In this document: positions 1 to 10,490 of the stretch, piece by piece
How positions within the stretch are numbered: the first letter of the stretch is position 1
How the letters are laid out: the number at the start of each line of letters is the position of its first letter
Origin: Gnetum montanum
Taxonomy: Eukaryota > Streptophyta > Gnetopsida > Gnetales > Gnetaceae
Reading direction: 5' to 3'
Assembly (NCBI GenBank): GCA_015680685.1
Contig: MNCI01020774.1
Coordinates: forward strand, 323,490 to 387,489
Length of the DNA: 64,000 nt
Translations under genes and position numbers: made by a program
Notes under the pieces: generated by a model
The model's database searches: none
What the model saw: only the letters and a program-made list of their open reading frames with translations
What the model was told of the DNA's origin: nothing

Positions 1-206
1 TTTGTTGGGGTTTTTGAGGTTTTGAGGTCTGTATGTTTCTGTGGTTCGGTGGCTCAGCTTGGTGTCCTCCGAGTTTGATCTTTTGCGGGTTTCTGGGGCC
101 CCCCCACTTCGGGGTGGGCCACCCCTGGTCCCCCCCGCTTGTACTTGTATACTCGTGTACCATACTTTCAGTAATACAATCCCGAACATTCTTTCAAAAA
201 AAAAAA
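1..206 (+). mobile_element. Candidate 3' end of a poly(A) retrosequence (LINE-like)
   Basis: The segment is G/T-rich, ends in an 11-base A run (196-206) and then changes abruptly to copia pol sequence on the other strand. A short non-coding tail with terminal poly(A) is what the 3' end of a plant non-LTR element or a retrocopied transcript looks like. Its 5' part and left target duplication lie outside the window, so the family cannot be named. No reverse transcriptase or endonuclease sequence is visible. Confidence 0.4.
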
Positions 207-823
207 TATTATTAGAGGATTCATGAAAAGCTGCTTTGTTATAGATGATTTTATAGTTAGTAGGATTTGATAATCTATACCCCTTAACATCATCACCATA
301 TGCAACAAAGATATACTTTCTAGATTTGGGATCTAATTTTATATATTGATGTTTCAAAACTAGAGTATATGTAGTGCAACCAAAAACTCTAAGAAAAGAA
401 TAATAAGAGGAATGACTTGTCCATACCTCTTCTAGATTTTTACAATCTTACTAGTAATCTATTAACTAAGAAACATGTTGTTAAAACAACCTCTACACAA
501 AATACTTGTTCCAAATTGACATTACTCATCATACTTCTTGTCTTTTCAAGAAGAGCTCTATTCATGCATTCTACAACTCCATTTTGCTCAAGAGTGTAGG
601 CCATTATTTTGTGTCTTTTAATTCTAACTTTCCTGCAATAATTTTTAAGCTCTATAGAGTTGATTTATCTTCTATTATATGTTCTTAAACACTTAATTGA
701 TTTACCCATGATCTTTTCAATCCAAGCTTTAAATTGCTTAAAAATGTCAAAAACATCAAATTTATGTTTCAAAATATAAATCCAAACTTTCCTAGAATAT
801 TCATCAATTAAGCTTAAGCAAGA
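207..823 (-). pseudogene. Ty1/copia integrase fragment (second copia copy)
   Basis: Read on the minus strand this is the integrase core and C-terminal part of a copia polyprotein. The hallmark EQNGVVECMNRALLEK (near 540-600) corresponds to the family's QQNGVVERKNR block. Upstream comes an LIDEYSRKVWIY-like strand and a KIKCLRT-like segment; downstream is a KLDPKS.KYIFVAYG-like segment. Several stops and frameshifts break it. It has its own complete integrase core, so it is a different copy from Cop-6 at 17837-19947. It is bounded on the left by the poly(A) insertion and on the right by a copia LTR-like motif at 824. Confidence 0.75.
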
Positions 824-965
824 TGTTGAAAAGTGATGTAAATTTTGTTAGGATTGATACCTTCCTAAAATATTGGTATTAAGACATAGCTCCCTATCTC
901 GAATCCTTTTACCATTTGAAGTTCAAGCATGGATGTTGAAAAGTGATGTCAATTTTGTCAAGAAT
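824..965 (+). repeat. Duplicated copia LTR-start-like motif
   Basis: A motif of about 30 bases beginning TGTTGAAAAGTGATG occurs at 824 and again at 934. The second copy is preceded by a purine-rich AAGCATGGA, as expected where a polypurine tract meets a TGTTG LTR end. A related sequence in opposite orientation ends at 20632, also preceded by a matching flank. I infer copia LTR starts; no matching LTR ends were found. Confidence 0.35.
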
Positions 966-2902
966 AGAATCTTCCTCACTAACTATTAATTTTCTTCACT
1001 TATTTTTTTAGAGTGTTAATGATAAGATTATACACCTAAATAAATAGTTCTAAAATTCAAAAGTTTTTTTTTTCTATATATATTTTTCAATGATGTCTAC
1101 TTGGTTTCAAGCTTATAATGTACTTTACATTTTCTGTGCTCATTATTAATATTTTTTGAGGAGTTCAACACGCATTCATTATCACAAATTCTCATGTTGA
1201 GATAGGCTATTTGTTAAGGTTCCCCTACTACTTTTAGTTGTTAAGTTCTTTTTCTTAGGATAGTAAACACAACAATATCTTATTCTATGCTCAATTTGAT
1301 GAATAGTGTTGTAAGAACATTTAGCTCATTACTTAAGAGGCCAACAACAAGCTTAGTAACCTCCTCCTATCTTTTATGAGGAAGAACCACCATGGTAGCA
1401 TAACTTCCCTCATCTAGAATTCCTTAGAAGGAGGTCAAATTTCCAAAAATTTTAGGCCAATTGATTGAAATATTTACAAATAATTCTATGGTAGCCAAGC
1501 TCATGGATGCTTGGTTATGTGCTTATGCCTTGGTAGCAAAAATTTTAGAGAGTTCTTACTAGATGTATTCCTCAATAAAATTCCTTTTCTAGTTACTCAG
1601 CATCGATAGCTTATTGATCTTCTATAGATGTTGTGCTTGAACCTACTTTTATTATGTATGGAAGAGATGGTATTACCAACATTTAGGTTGCTGCTATCGG
1701 TACTAAAGTTCTTGTTGATACTATTGTGGCTTCTGCCTTTAGTTCTACCTGCATCAATTCTAGTTTAGTGATCTTTTTTATAGACACCTACTTTATGAGT
1801 TTATCATATGATGCATGTCTGACCTTTTGAATAGTGTCATTGGTGTACATGGTTATGCTCTTCTTGATACATAGCTTTCAAATTAAATAGAAAAGAAAGT
1901 ATATTTTCTTTCCAATGATATTCTCATAAAATATTTTCTCTATTTTGATGAACAAAAAATTATATATGTTTGCTTCCATCACTTCTTGATGACTGCCATA
2001 GCTTGGACATGGAAGGCACTCATAATGTTGAATCTTATGATTAGAGCTATGTGGTAAGTGACAATGTTAAATAAGATCCTCTTCATCTAATTAAGATCTT
2101 TGTATTTTCTAATATTCATAACAAAAATATTCCTAAACCATCCTTGTTTGTCCATGATACAAAGGTGTTAGGACATGTTTACCTTATGTTATGAAGGCTT
2201 GTTGCCTCACCAATGGTGTTAACAATGTAGGGTACATTGATTTCATCAATTTTGATTGAGTAGTTATATTACATATTTTTCCATAATAAGTAGATGTCTC
2301 TAGTATATCATTCATCATTACTAGAAATGAGCAATGATATTGGTGAGTTCTTTAATCATTTTGAATGTTCTAGGAAAGATGCAAAATTTTGCTTGATTTA
2401 GATTTCTCTATGTAGGTACTCTACCTTAATCTTCTATAATATATTTTTTTAATTAAAATTATCTCAAATGTAACAAGGGCATGCATAGATGTGAGGGATA
2501 TGTCTCCTTTTGGTTGAATCTTGGGGATCAATTTGACCTATCGCTCTAGTTCATTCATCCCTACCCCAAATTTTGCTAGGTGCTACTCTAGTTTTTGTTT
2601 TTGGATCCATGTGCTTTTTATCCTTGATTAAACCATCTCTAATCATTTGATATATATATCGATTAGAATTTTTCATTTGAATAATTTGGTGTAAATCCCT
2701 CTCTTACTATCTTACTCATGTATGATTAAAATTATTTTAAGTATTAACTAATAATGATTTTGACCTCCTAAAGTGCTCTATTTTTTTAATTTTTCCATCT
2801 CTTTAATTTTTATAGCATTAGAAAAATTTTAATTTTTTGCATTTTTTTCCTTCCATGAATAGATTACACCTTTGGGTGCATAATGGTGAAGGGACAAATT
2901 AA
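966..2902. other. AT-rich stretch without recognisable genes
   Basis: No ORF above background and no known protein motif is visible on either strand. The last part (about 2840-2902) should be the continuation of Cop-6, because the Ath-2 insertion at 2907/2908 splits that element. Its minus-strand translation there is too degenerate to align by eye. The middle may hold further old transposon debris. Confidence 0.4.
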
Positions 2903-2907
2903 ATTTG
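2903..2907. other. Target-site duplication of Ath-2 (ATTTG)
   Basis: ATTTG immediately precedes the 5' LTR and is repeated at 10069-10073 directly after the 3' LTR. A 5-bp duplication is the normal footprint of Ty3/gypsy integration. It shows that 2908-10068 entered as one unit, despite the rearranged 5' LTR. Confidence 0.85.
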
Positions 2908-3097
2908 TGATGAATCATGGTTTGCTAGGTGCTGATATTGGACCCTTGTTATCAGAGCCCTGATGTCGAGTATAAGATATCACGTCTAATGAGTCCCGAT
3001 ATCAGACCCTCGACATTAAACCCTCGATATCAGGTACATGATATCATGGCCTCACTAGAGATATTGGATACACGATATCGTGGTTCTCGTGTGAGCC

Positions 3098-3105
3098 TAT
3101 AAATA
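3098..3105 (+). promoter_or_regulatory. TATA box of Ath-2 5' LTR
   Basis: TATAAATA follows a GATATC-rich U3 about 190 bp into the LTR, the same place as in Ath-1. It would have driven the genomic transcript. The LTR is split downstream, so present activity is doubtful. Confidence 0.6.
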
Positions 3106-3281
3106 CACAATGGGGCACATGGGAAAGTAATAGGAAGTTAGTATTAGAGTAGGATCTTTTTGTTAGTTTTTCCTCTCAACCCTTTCCCTAGTGCATGCCT
3201 GTAGTGTGATGATTGTAATTGTATGGAACCTTTATTCAAGTGTGATGTACTTGAACACACACATGATTGAAAATAAAGATC

Positions 3282-4400
3282 GACAATAATTAGAAATTGG
3301 ATACTTGTCCTCTTTGTTGTCCCATTGCAATCGAGATAAATGATCAACAACTACGTTCTTGATGTCTTTACGTTCGATCATCATAAGATCGAACTCTTGT
3401 AAGATTACAAGCCATCGTATGATACGAAGGCTTACCATTGGCTTATTCATGAGGAACCAAATTGCACTATGATTTGTATGTACATATACTTTATATCCTA
3501 ATACATCGTGTCTAAAATTTTCTAGTGCAAACACTATAGCCATTAATTCTTTCCCTATGGTAGTGTAGTTAAGTTGTGCACCAACAATACTTCTACTTGC
3601 ACAGTGGATGTAGTAAGGACACTTCTGATCATCTAACTGTGTAATTATGGCTCCTAAGGCATAGTTGGATGCATCAGTCATGATATGGAATGGTTTGGAC
3701 TAGTCAAGAGCTTGTAGAATAGGTGTTTATACTAGCTTCTACTTTAAAGTTTGGAAAACTAGTTTGCATTCCCTGGTCCATTCGAAAGGTATGTCCTTTT
3801 TTGTTAATTTCACCAATGGTTTGGCAACCTTTGAAAAGTTCTCAATAAATCTCCTATAGTAGCTAGTGTGTCCAAGGAATGACCAAATATCTTTGACAGT
3901 TTCTAGTTGATGGGTAATTCCTTAGACAACTTTTATTTTCTCGGGGTCTACCTCTATCCCTATGTGTGAGATTTTGTGCCCTAGTACTATGCCTTCTTGG
4001 ACCATCAAATAGATTTTCTACCAATTGAGCCTCAAATTGGTTTCTACACATCTTTTTAACACTTGCTCCAACTAGTCTAAGGCTTGATCAAAGTTTGCTC
4101 CATAAGTGGAGAAGTCATCCATAAAGACCTCCATGCCATTTCCTATCTGTTGTTGGAATATACTTAGAACTAGTCATTGAAATGTTGCAGGGGCATTGCA
4201 TAAGCCAAATGGCATCTATTTGTATGCAAACGTTCCCCAAGGAGTGGTGAATGTAGTCTTGGCTTAGTCTTCTAGGGCTATTTGTATTTGGTTATATCTG
4301 CTATATCCATCCAAGAAAACTATAATAGCGATGCCCTGCGATGGTGTCTAAGACTTGGTCAACAAATGGCAATGGAAAGTGATCTTTGAATGTTGCCATA
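3282..4400 (-). pseudogene. Captured gypsy pol fragment (RT to RNase H), inverted inside LTR
   Basis: On the minus strand it begins with an ATFKDHFPLPFVDQ-like reverse transcriptase block near 4398. It continues through the thumb and connection and ends in a well-preserved RNase H (TDASNYALGAIITQ, GKELMAIVFALE, VVDHLSRL; 3681-3300). It matches the equivalent part of Ath-3/Ath-4 pol, not anything retained by Ath-2. The fragment lies entirely inside LTR sequence, and a 22-bp stretch of LTR occurs on both sides (3231-3252 and 4401-4422). Template switching during reverse transcription is the likeliest origin. Confidence 0.85.
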
Positions 4401-4989
4401 TTTATTCAAGTGTGATGTACTTAATTTTAATTGTTATTTATTACTTTCGTAATTAATATTTCTCTACCCTCATCTCCTATCCCTATTAGTAAACATAGAA
4501 TGAGTATGGCTTAATCATGAGCATTTAAGTATGACTACTTGGTAACCTAGTAGCGACCTAGGACATGCACTTGGTAATCCTAATAGTGACCTAGGACATG
4601 TGCTTGGTAATCCTAGTGGTAGTGGTACATGAGGTCCAAGATGTGTATAGATGATTAAGGAATGGATACTCATCACACTCAGGCTAACTTAGATTCTCTC
4701 CTCCCATTTCCTTGTAGTTATATTCTATATCTCTCTTCTCTTTGGTCTAATTAAAGTTATTTTCCATTGCCTCTAGAAGTAGCACTAGTTTAGAACCACA
4801 TCATACAACTCACTCTGGAATAAACCATATGTGACAACATAAATACTAGTCCAAGTGGGAAGACAACGAATTGCGATCAATGAGTAACTATCTAGATACC
4901 ACAACTAGCCTGTCTGCGGAGTTCGACCAGATTGTGCGTGAATGCTCATATTCATATGGTTAAGTGTAGGGGTACCTCGCCACTATCAT

Positions 4990-5007
4990 TGGCATTGTTG
5001 TTAGGGA
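4990..5007 (+). other. Primer-binding site of Ath-2 (decayed tRNA-Asp type)
   Basis: The 18 bases just after the LTR differ from the perfect site of Ath-1 only by C-to-T or G-to-A transitions. The Ath-1 site is complementary to the 3' end of plant tRNA-Asp(GTC). The spacing of one base after the LTR is the same. Confidence 0.7.
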
Positions 5008-5331
5008 TGATGCTAGTTATTTAAATTAGTTACATCAAAAAAGATTGCTGTAACAAAGTATTCACGATATATCTCTTAGAAAAGAACTTGATTTTAAGTA
5101 AGTCACACACAATTCGCAACAATCTCTCCCTCACAAGACTATGATAATGCAAAAACTAGTAAGGTAATTCATTGGAGAACCAACAAATTATATGATGATG
5201 AAGGTGAAATTTGAAGTACTCAATCTGATGTAGGGGTTTGCTATGTACATAAACAAAGACAACATCGTCCCAACTCACAAACTCATAATCTACCTAGTGA
5301 TGATGAACCCTTGTAGGCCAGTAAGAGCATA

Positions 5332-6960
5332 ATGCATATACAAGAGGCTATTCAAATATCTCACAGGCATCGTAAGGAAAGCTATCTACCCAGGCTTGAT
5401 TTAAACAACTTTCCCAAATTTTTAGGAGGCTATGATTTAGATCCACAACATCATTTACAAGACTTCCATGATGCTTGTATATGGAACAATATTGATAATG
5501 GGTGGCAAAAACATAAGATCTTTTATATGACACTTGGTGGCCAAGAAAAAGTATGGTACAGGTCCTTAAGACCAAAATCAATTCAACATTGGCCAATAAT
5601 GGTAGAACTCTTCAATGAAAGATATCAAACCTATGCAAGAGTGTCAGCCTTGAGGAGACAAATCTAAGAATGGAAATAGGGACAACATGAACCCTTGGAC
5701 ATGGCCTTAGAAAGATACTATTCATTGTTAAACAATTGCCCAGGCCATGGATTCTCCGAGGAAAGGCTAATGTACCACATTATGGATGGGCTCCGTAACG
5801 AGACAAGGGAAACCCTAGGGATGTATGCCCAAGGTCAACTATACAAGATACAAACCCACCAATTCCAAGAGCTTATTGAGCAGGTAGCAAAAGAAGAAGG
5901 AGAAATGGCTAAATGGGAGAATGTTGAAAGCTCTCAATGGGACCAAAATCTTAAATTAGCAAAGGTCCATGATCATAAAGAGGAGAAATCAACTCACCTC
6001 AAGGAGGTGGAATCATATTTGCCAATACTACAATTACTAGATGAAATTGAGGCAAAGATCAATAACATGATGGAATGGATGCATGAAAAATATGGAGAAT
6101 ATACCAACACTATTAGAGGTAGAACCATGACAAACCAAGAAGTAGGACAGAACACCCTTAGACAATCGGAAAGAAGGGTTGAAGAGAATAAGAACTCAAC
6201 TACTAATCATACATATCAATGTAACATTTTCCTATACAATTACCCCAAAGGTCAATGCCCAATCATGTCACATTTACATGAGCATTGGGGAAGAATTCTA
6301 CATCTAGAGTTCATACAAAAATACTGTGTTTAATCACAGTGGAAAAAATCCCAGTCATGGGGAAGGCCACCCTCAAACTGGTCACACCCTTCATATCATC
6401 TGAAACCAAATGCTTATTAGGTTCGGCATCCTATTTCCCCAACCAAGTCAACATCTTCTATCTCACCACATTGTTATTATTCTCCTAAGTACTATCAGCC
6501 CACATCCTTTCCAACAAGATCACCACCTCATGTGCCTTACACTTCTCCTCACCCTCAATATTCTCATCCTTCACCTCCTTCTACATCTCCACCAATTGTT
6601 CCAGAAGGTTTTGCACCACAACACCAACCCAAAAACGTCACTTGCACTGCTACTATCAATAGTAGTGGAGGTCCTCCACAACATTGGAAGCGTCCTTTTT
6701 TTAGACATGACCATAGGAAGGGACCGCATAGTTTTGAGACCACTGCATCCTCCCACTTAGCAGAAGTTCAACAATGTGGTGAATCCTTCTCCTCGAATCC
6801 AATGCCTCGTGTTACCTTATCAGGGCCATTGATCAAAACTCTAACAACTATGCAGCCTAATGAATATAGCCATGTAGGGAGGCATATCGATCCTTGCATA
6901 CCATCTTATGGTCAAGGGTGCCATAGTGGGTCAACTTAGTAGCAATTAAACTCATCTTCT
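5332..6960 (+). pseudogene. gag: Ath-2 gag (degenerate)
   Basis: The gag domain is readable from RLDLNNFPKFLGGYDLDPQHH (near 5390) through SWYRSL-like and CPGHG blocks to EQVAKEEGE (near 5880). A cysteine-poor remnant of the nucleocapsid knuckle (YPKGQCPIMSHL) lies near 6243-6280, then a Pro/Ser-rich region to about 6940. The sequence is collinear with residues 310-800 of the intact Ath-1 product. TAA/TAG codons at 5666-5680 split the gag domain, and frameshifts follow after 6300. The N-terminal third (5010-5331) is recognisable only by position. Confidence 0.85.
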
Positions 6961-8493
6961 AACTTGCCCCACTATGTCAAATTTAATACAGTGTGTGCAC
7001 CCCAATTTGGATACATTCCAACCATGACATCAAAAGAAACTCAGTGGTTTGGATATGACTAGGTCCCAATATTTTTGAAATGCATGGATCGAACCCTTCC
7101 ATTTATTAATTCTCGCTATGATCAAAAGTTTAGTTATGGGGGATATCCTCCATTCTAACAAACAGAATTAATAAATGTTTTTCATTTTCTTCAATTTTAC
7201 AATTTTTTATTTTCCAGTTTTTCATCTTTCAATTTATTATTTTATCTTTTTATCTTTTTATGAGTAATCTCATCTATGAATAAAGCACTCATGTGACTCC
7301 TTGGTTGAGGTGTTGTTCTTTGCTATCAAGTCTTGAGTAACTAATTGTTTGGACAACGAGCCCATCACATCCACCCAACCATTCTATTAATAAGAGGTTC
7401 TACTTTGGGTACAATGATATTCTTGACATCATTAAAACTTAAAGTAATTTTGTGCTCATTATACCTAGAGCAAAGAAGGATGGACCAAGAGGGAATGACT
7501 AGGGTGTGACATCAAGGAGACTTGTGGATTCTCTTTCGTGACATTTGTAGGAGTTACTATGCAGCCTGGGTGTACTAAGATCCTTGTAGATCTAATGAAA
7601 AATGGGAGTAAGAGTATCAAAGGCACCTAATAAAGAAACCAAATGCTATTCTAGGGGGGTCCCATTGGAAAGACATGCACCCATGCTTGGAGGTAGGCAG
7701 CTTCTCTAGATTATGCATAAAAAAAAGAAAAAAAAAAGAGAAGAGAAAGTGTGCCAAAGTGGCTAGACAAAATAAAAAAATGTGCCACAAAGAAATTCCA
7801 AATCCTTCTTCCCTTGAACAAAATGCCAAGTGATTGTACGCCTTGCTATCATGATGCTGTTATGGTTGTCCATCATTGAATGAAGCAATGCGATGTCACT
7901 GATCAGAGGATGGACTTGGTCTTGATTTTGGAGCAACAGGCTAATGACACATTAATCATGCCCTACACTCAAGATTCATTGTGCCCTGGGTTAGTTACTT
8001 CATGTCCCAATCTTTGCAATCCCTTCTACGATTCATCCCATCTCGCTGTTCAAGAATTTTTAACTTGTGTCTTATGTGGCATAGAATTCATACCTCATCA
8101 TGGTGGTATCTAACATGTGTGTGTTTTGTTGCATCGGTATAGATTACATTTAACCTTGTTAATTCCTACAAACATTTTTAGGTGTGGTTACGCAAGGGCA
8201 TTATAGGCTGGAATCTGCTTTGGGGAGGATCCACTTGCATGACTTTTGTAATTTGTACTTGTTGCACACCACCACATTATTTTAGACCCTTCGAGCACTT
8301 CATTGCTAAATCTATTCTTTCCTTTGTCATCATTTTATCAAACGTTCCTCAAAACCATTACGTGTCCTTTGATGTGTGACCTAAACAAACTAGGTTCGAC
8401 ATTAAACTTTTAGGGCAACTTCCTTGAAAAAATTTCTAACTCTAAAATCACACTAAGCAAAGAATTCAACAATTAATAAAGGTAATAAGTAAG
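6961..8493 (+). other. Ath-2 post-gag non-coding tail
   Basis: At about 7135-7150 gag debris changes to the ATGGGGGATATCC-like motif that follows integrase in other family members, so pro and pol were deleted. The rest corresponds to the tail of Ath-1 (14758-16338): a T-rich stretch, a GGGTGTGACATCAAGG segment near 7501, an A-rich tract near 7720 and a GGGAGGATCCACTTGCATG segment near 8222. No protein-coding signal is visible. Confidence 0.65.
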
Positions 8494-8555
8494 GTATGAA
8501 ATAATTGAACTTATTTCAATAACCTTACTAACAATTGATCTTTGTGTGATTGTAG
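8494..8555 (+). other. Candidate short intron ahead of Ath-2 downstream ORF
   Basis: A donor AAG|GTATGA (8494) and an acceptor GATTGTAG|ATG (8555/8556) bracket 62 bp. The ATG of the downstream ORF begins at the first base after the acceptor. Ath-1 has the same arrangement (60 bp, donor AAG|GTATGC), and Ath-4 has donor GAG|GTATGT. Splicing itself is inferred. Confidence 0.5.
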
Positions 8556-8993
8556 ATGGCCCCTAAAAGAGGACAACAAGGAGGACCTTCTCAAGGTGCA
8601 ACTAAATGCTCAGGGGGAGGCAGAAGCCAAGGACCTTATGCAGAACATGCGGAGTAGGAGGCACAATCATTAAGCATCCATCAGGCAACTCTTGTCACTA
8701 CACAATCTAGCCAAGCAAAAGGAGGAGAGGTCAAGGCCTGAGCCTATGAAGAAGAACAACGACTATTTGCGGCATGGCATGTCAAGGCCAATAAAGTGTT
8801 CCTGCAGCTACCGTGTGCATGGGAAGTGCCAACTTCATCAAACATTGGAACATTAGCATGGACAACTCATAATCCTTAGATAGAAGAGAAGAAATGTCAG
8901 GTGCTTCTTCAATGGTATCAATCTCAAAAGCTTGGAGCAAAGGACAAAGGAGAGGAATCCATGGAGGAGCCATCACCACCAGGAACCACATGA
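8556..8993 (+). pseudogene. Ath-2 downstream ORF, internally deleted
   Basis: A 146-codon frame begins MAPKRGQQGG and ends EEPSPPGTT, with three in-frame stops. Its C-terminal half (FAAWHVKANKVFLQLPCAWE, then IGTLAWT) aligns with the C-terminus of the Ath-4 downstream ORF (FVAWFVNLKEFLLVLPCPW). Its first residues match the Ath-3/Ath-4 start (VPK/APK). The domain and coiled coil between them are missing, so this is a deletion derivative that kept both ends. Function unknown. Confidence 0.7.
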
Positions 8994-9165
8994 GTTCCAA
9001 TAAATTTTGTAATTTTGTGTATGTGTCCCAATTTTATTGTGTTCAACTCTCCATTGCGGCACAAATAAATTTCTAGTTAGTTAATAATCCCATACCTATC
9101 CACTATGTAATTAATTAAACTTGTTCATCACTTTCTTTAACTCGAGGATGAGTTGTTATTCAATT

Positions 9166-9174
9166 GTGGGGGTA
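9166..9174 (+). other. Polypurine tract of Ath-2
   Basis: GTGGGGGTA directly precedes the TGATGA start of the 3' LTR. The same G5 tract precedes the LTRs of Ath-1 and Ath-4. It primes plus-strand DNA synthesis. Confidence 0.75.
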
Positions 9175-10068
9175 TGATGAATCATGGTTTGCTAGGTGCT
9201 AATATTAGACCATTGATATCAGGTACAAGATATCAGGTCTGATGACTCCCAATATCGGACCCCTAATATCGAACCCTTAATATCGGGTACATGATATCAC
9301 GGCCTCACTAGTGATATCGGATACATGATATCGTGGTTCTCGTGTGAGCCTATAAATACATAATGGGATGCATGGGAAAGTAATAGGAAGTTACTATTAG
9401 AGTAGGATCTTTTTGTTAGTGTTTTCTTCTCAACCCTTTCCCTAGTGCATGCCCACAGTGTTATGATTGTAATTGTACGGAACCTTTATTCGAGTGTGAC
9501 GTACTTGGACATGCACATGACTGGTAATAAAGATCAAGATTACTTCATCATTGCAGCATTCACTTAATTTTAATTGTTATTTATTACTTTCATAATTAAT
9601 ATTTCTCTACCCTCATCTCCTATTCCTGTTAGTAAACATGGAATGAGTACGACTTAATCATGAGCATTTAAGTGTGACTACTTGGTAACCCAGTAGCGTA
9701 CCTATGACATGTGCTTGGTAATCCCAGTGGTAGTGGTACACAGACAAGATGTGTACGGATGATTAAGAAATGGATACTCATTGCACTTAGGCTAGCTTAG
9801 ATTCTCTCTCTCTCTCCTCCTTAGTCTAATTAAACTTATTTTCCATTGCCTCTAGGAGTAGCACTAGTTTAGAACCACATCATACACCTCACTCTGGACT
9901 AAACCATATGTGACAACATAAATCCATGTTAAAGTGGGAAGATAGTTCATTGCAATCAACAAGTAACTATCTAGATACCATAACTAGCCCATTTGCGAAG
10001 CTCGACTGGATCATGTGTGAATGCTTGTATTCATATGGTTGAGTGTAGGCGTACCTCACCACTCATCA
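9175..10068 (+). repeat. Ath-2 3' LTR
   Basis: This uninterrupted 894-bp LTR starts TGATGAATC and ends ACTCATCA, and is followed by the ATTTG duplication. TATAAATA lies at 9351-9358 and the polyadenylation signal AATAAA at 9526-9531. Comparison with the 5' LTR shows many substitutions, so the insertion is old relative to Ath-1. Confidence 0.9.
9351..9358 (+). promoter_or_regulatory. TATA box of Ath-2 3' LTR
   Basis: TATAAATA lies 176 bp into the LTR after degenerate GATATC palindromes, at the position equivalent to the TATA boxes of Ath-1 and Ath-4. AATAAA follows at 9526. Confidence 0.6.
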
Positions 10069-10073
10069 ATTTG

Positions 10074-10230
10074 GTTGTAAATGGTAAAGAAATTGCTACT
10101 AGAATAGGAAAAATCTTTTTTAGATAAATTTTGAATGAAGAAAAATGTCCCTAATGCATAATATTTAAAGGTATATTTTATACACATTTTTCCATTTTTT
10201 AATTTTAACTATCCCATTACTTTAGGGTTC
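10074..10230 (-). pseudogene. Cop-6 middle fragment between the two gypsy insertions
   Basis: On the minus strand, joining 17841 to 10225 across Ath-1 continues the copia integrase: the EYEP at the end of the right-hand part is followed by a degenerate SNGIVKIKKWKN, matching the family's PQQNGVVERKNR. The last 5 bases (10226-10230, GGTTC) are the Ath-1 target duplication, repeated at 17837-17841. The left edge is the Ath-2 duplication. Confidence 0.65.
10226..10230. other. Target-site duplication of Ath-1 (GGTTC)
   Basis: GGTTC precedes the 5' LTR and recurs at 17837-17841 right after the 3' LTR. It is a perfect 5-bp gypsy footprint. Confidence 0.9.
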
Positions 10231-10256
10231 TGATGAGACGCGATTTACACTAGGCT

Positions 10257-10303
10257 GCGATATCGTGTCTTCTCCTGCGATATCGCGTACGGGATATCGA
10301 GTC
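10257..10303 (+). promoter_or_regulatory. GATATC palindrome cluster in Ath-1 U3
   Basis: Short palindromes such as GCGATATCGC occur three times within 50 bp just upstream of the TATA box. The 3' LTR has an extra one (16806-16860). Ath-2 U3 keeps decayed versions of the same array. Position and conservation suggest a promoter element or hairpin; no binding factor can be named. Confidence 0.5.
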
Positions 10304-10316
10304 CCGCCGCCATTTC

Positions 10317-10324
10317 TATAAATA
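10317..10324 (+). promoter_or_regulatory. TATA box of Ath-1 5' LTR
   Basis: TATAAATA is followed by AGAGG, as in Ath-4 LTRs, about 87 bp from the LTR start. It would direct the genomic RNA that encodes gag-protease. Confidence 0.75.
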
Positions 10325-10490
10325 AGAGGTGGTACTCCCCTTATTTCCCAATCCTGGCTAGTGTAGCGAAGCTCTGGCAGATTGATCACTCCAGAGTTAG
10401 AATTTTTCCCCATGTGCCCGCAGTAGGAGTCCTAGAGTGAACGGCTCTTTATTCGAGCAGCTTGTAACCTGAACCCAAGTTGTGTACGGC

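Larger units (their letters stand above)
2908..4988 (+). repeat. Ath-2 5' LTR, interrupted by an inverted pol fragment
   Basis: It starts TGATGAATCATGG and ends in GCCACTATCA. By comparison with the 3' LTR (9175-10068), 2908-3281 and 4401-4988 are LTR sequence, and 3282-4400 is foreign minus-strand pol sequence. The U3 part contains degenerate GATATC palindromes. Downstream of the insertion a unit containing CCTAGGACATG is duplicated near 4553-4610, whereas the 3' LTR has it once. Confidence 0.85.
2908..10068 (+). mobile_element. Ath-2: gag-only Athila-like LTR retrotransposon
   Basis: This 7.2-kb element has LTRs at 2908-4988 (interrupted) and 9175-10068, a decayed tRNA-Asp primer site, a broken gag, a non-coding tail, a remnant downstream ORF and a polypurine tract. 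It is flanked by ATTTG duplications. I see no protease, reverse transcriptase or integrase in the internal region, so it must have depended on proteins from related elements. It lies inside the copia element Cop-6. Its LTR terminal region and U3 palindromes resemble Ath-1, but both LTRs and gag are far more mutated, so it is older. Confidence 0.85.
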
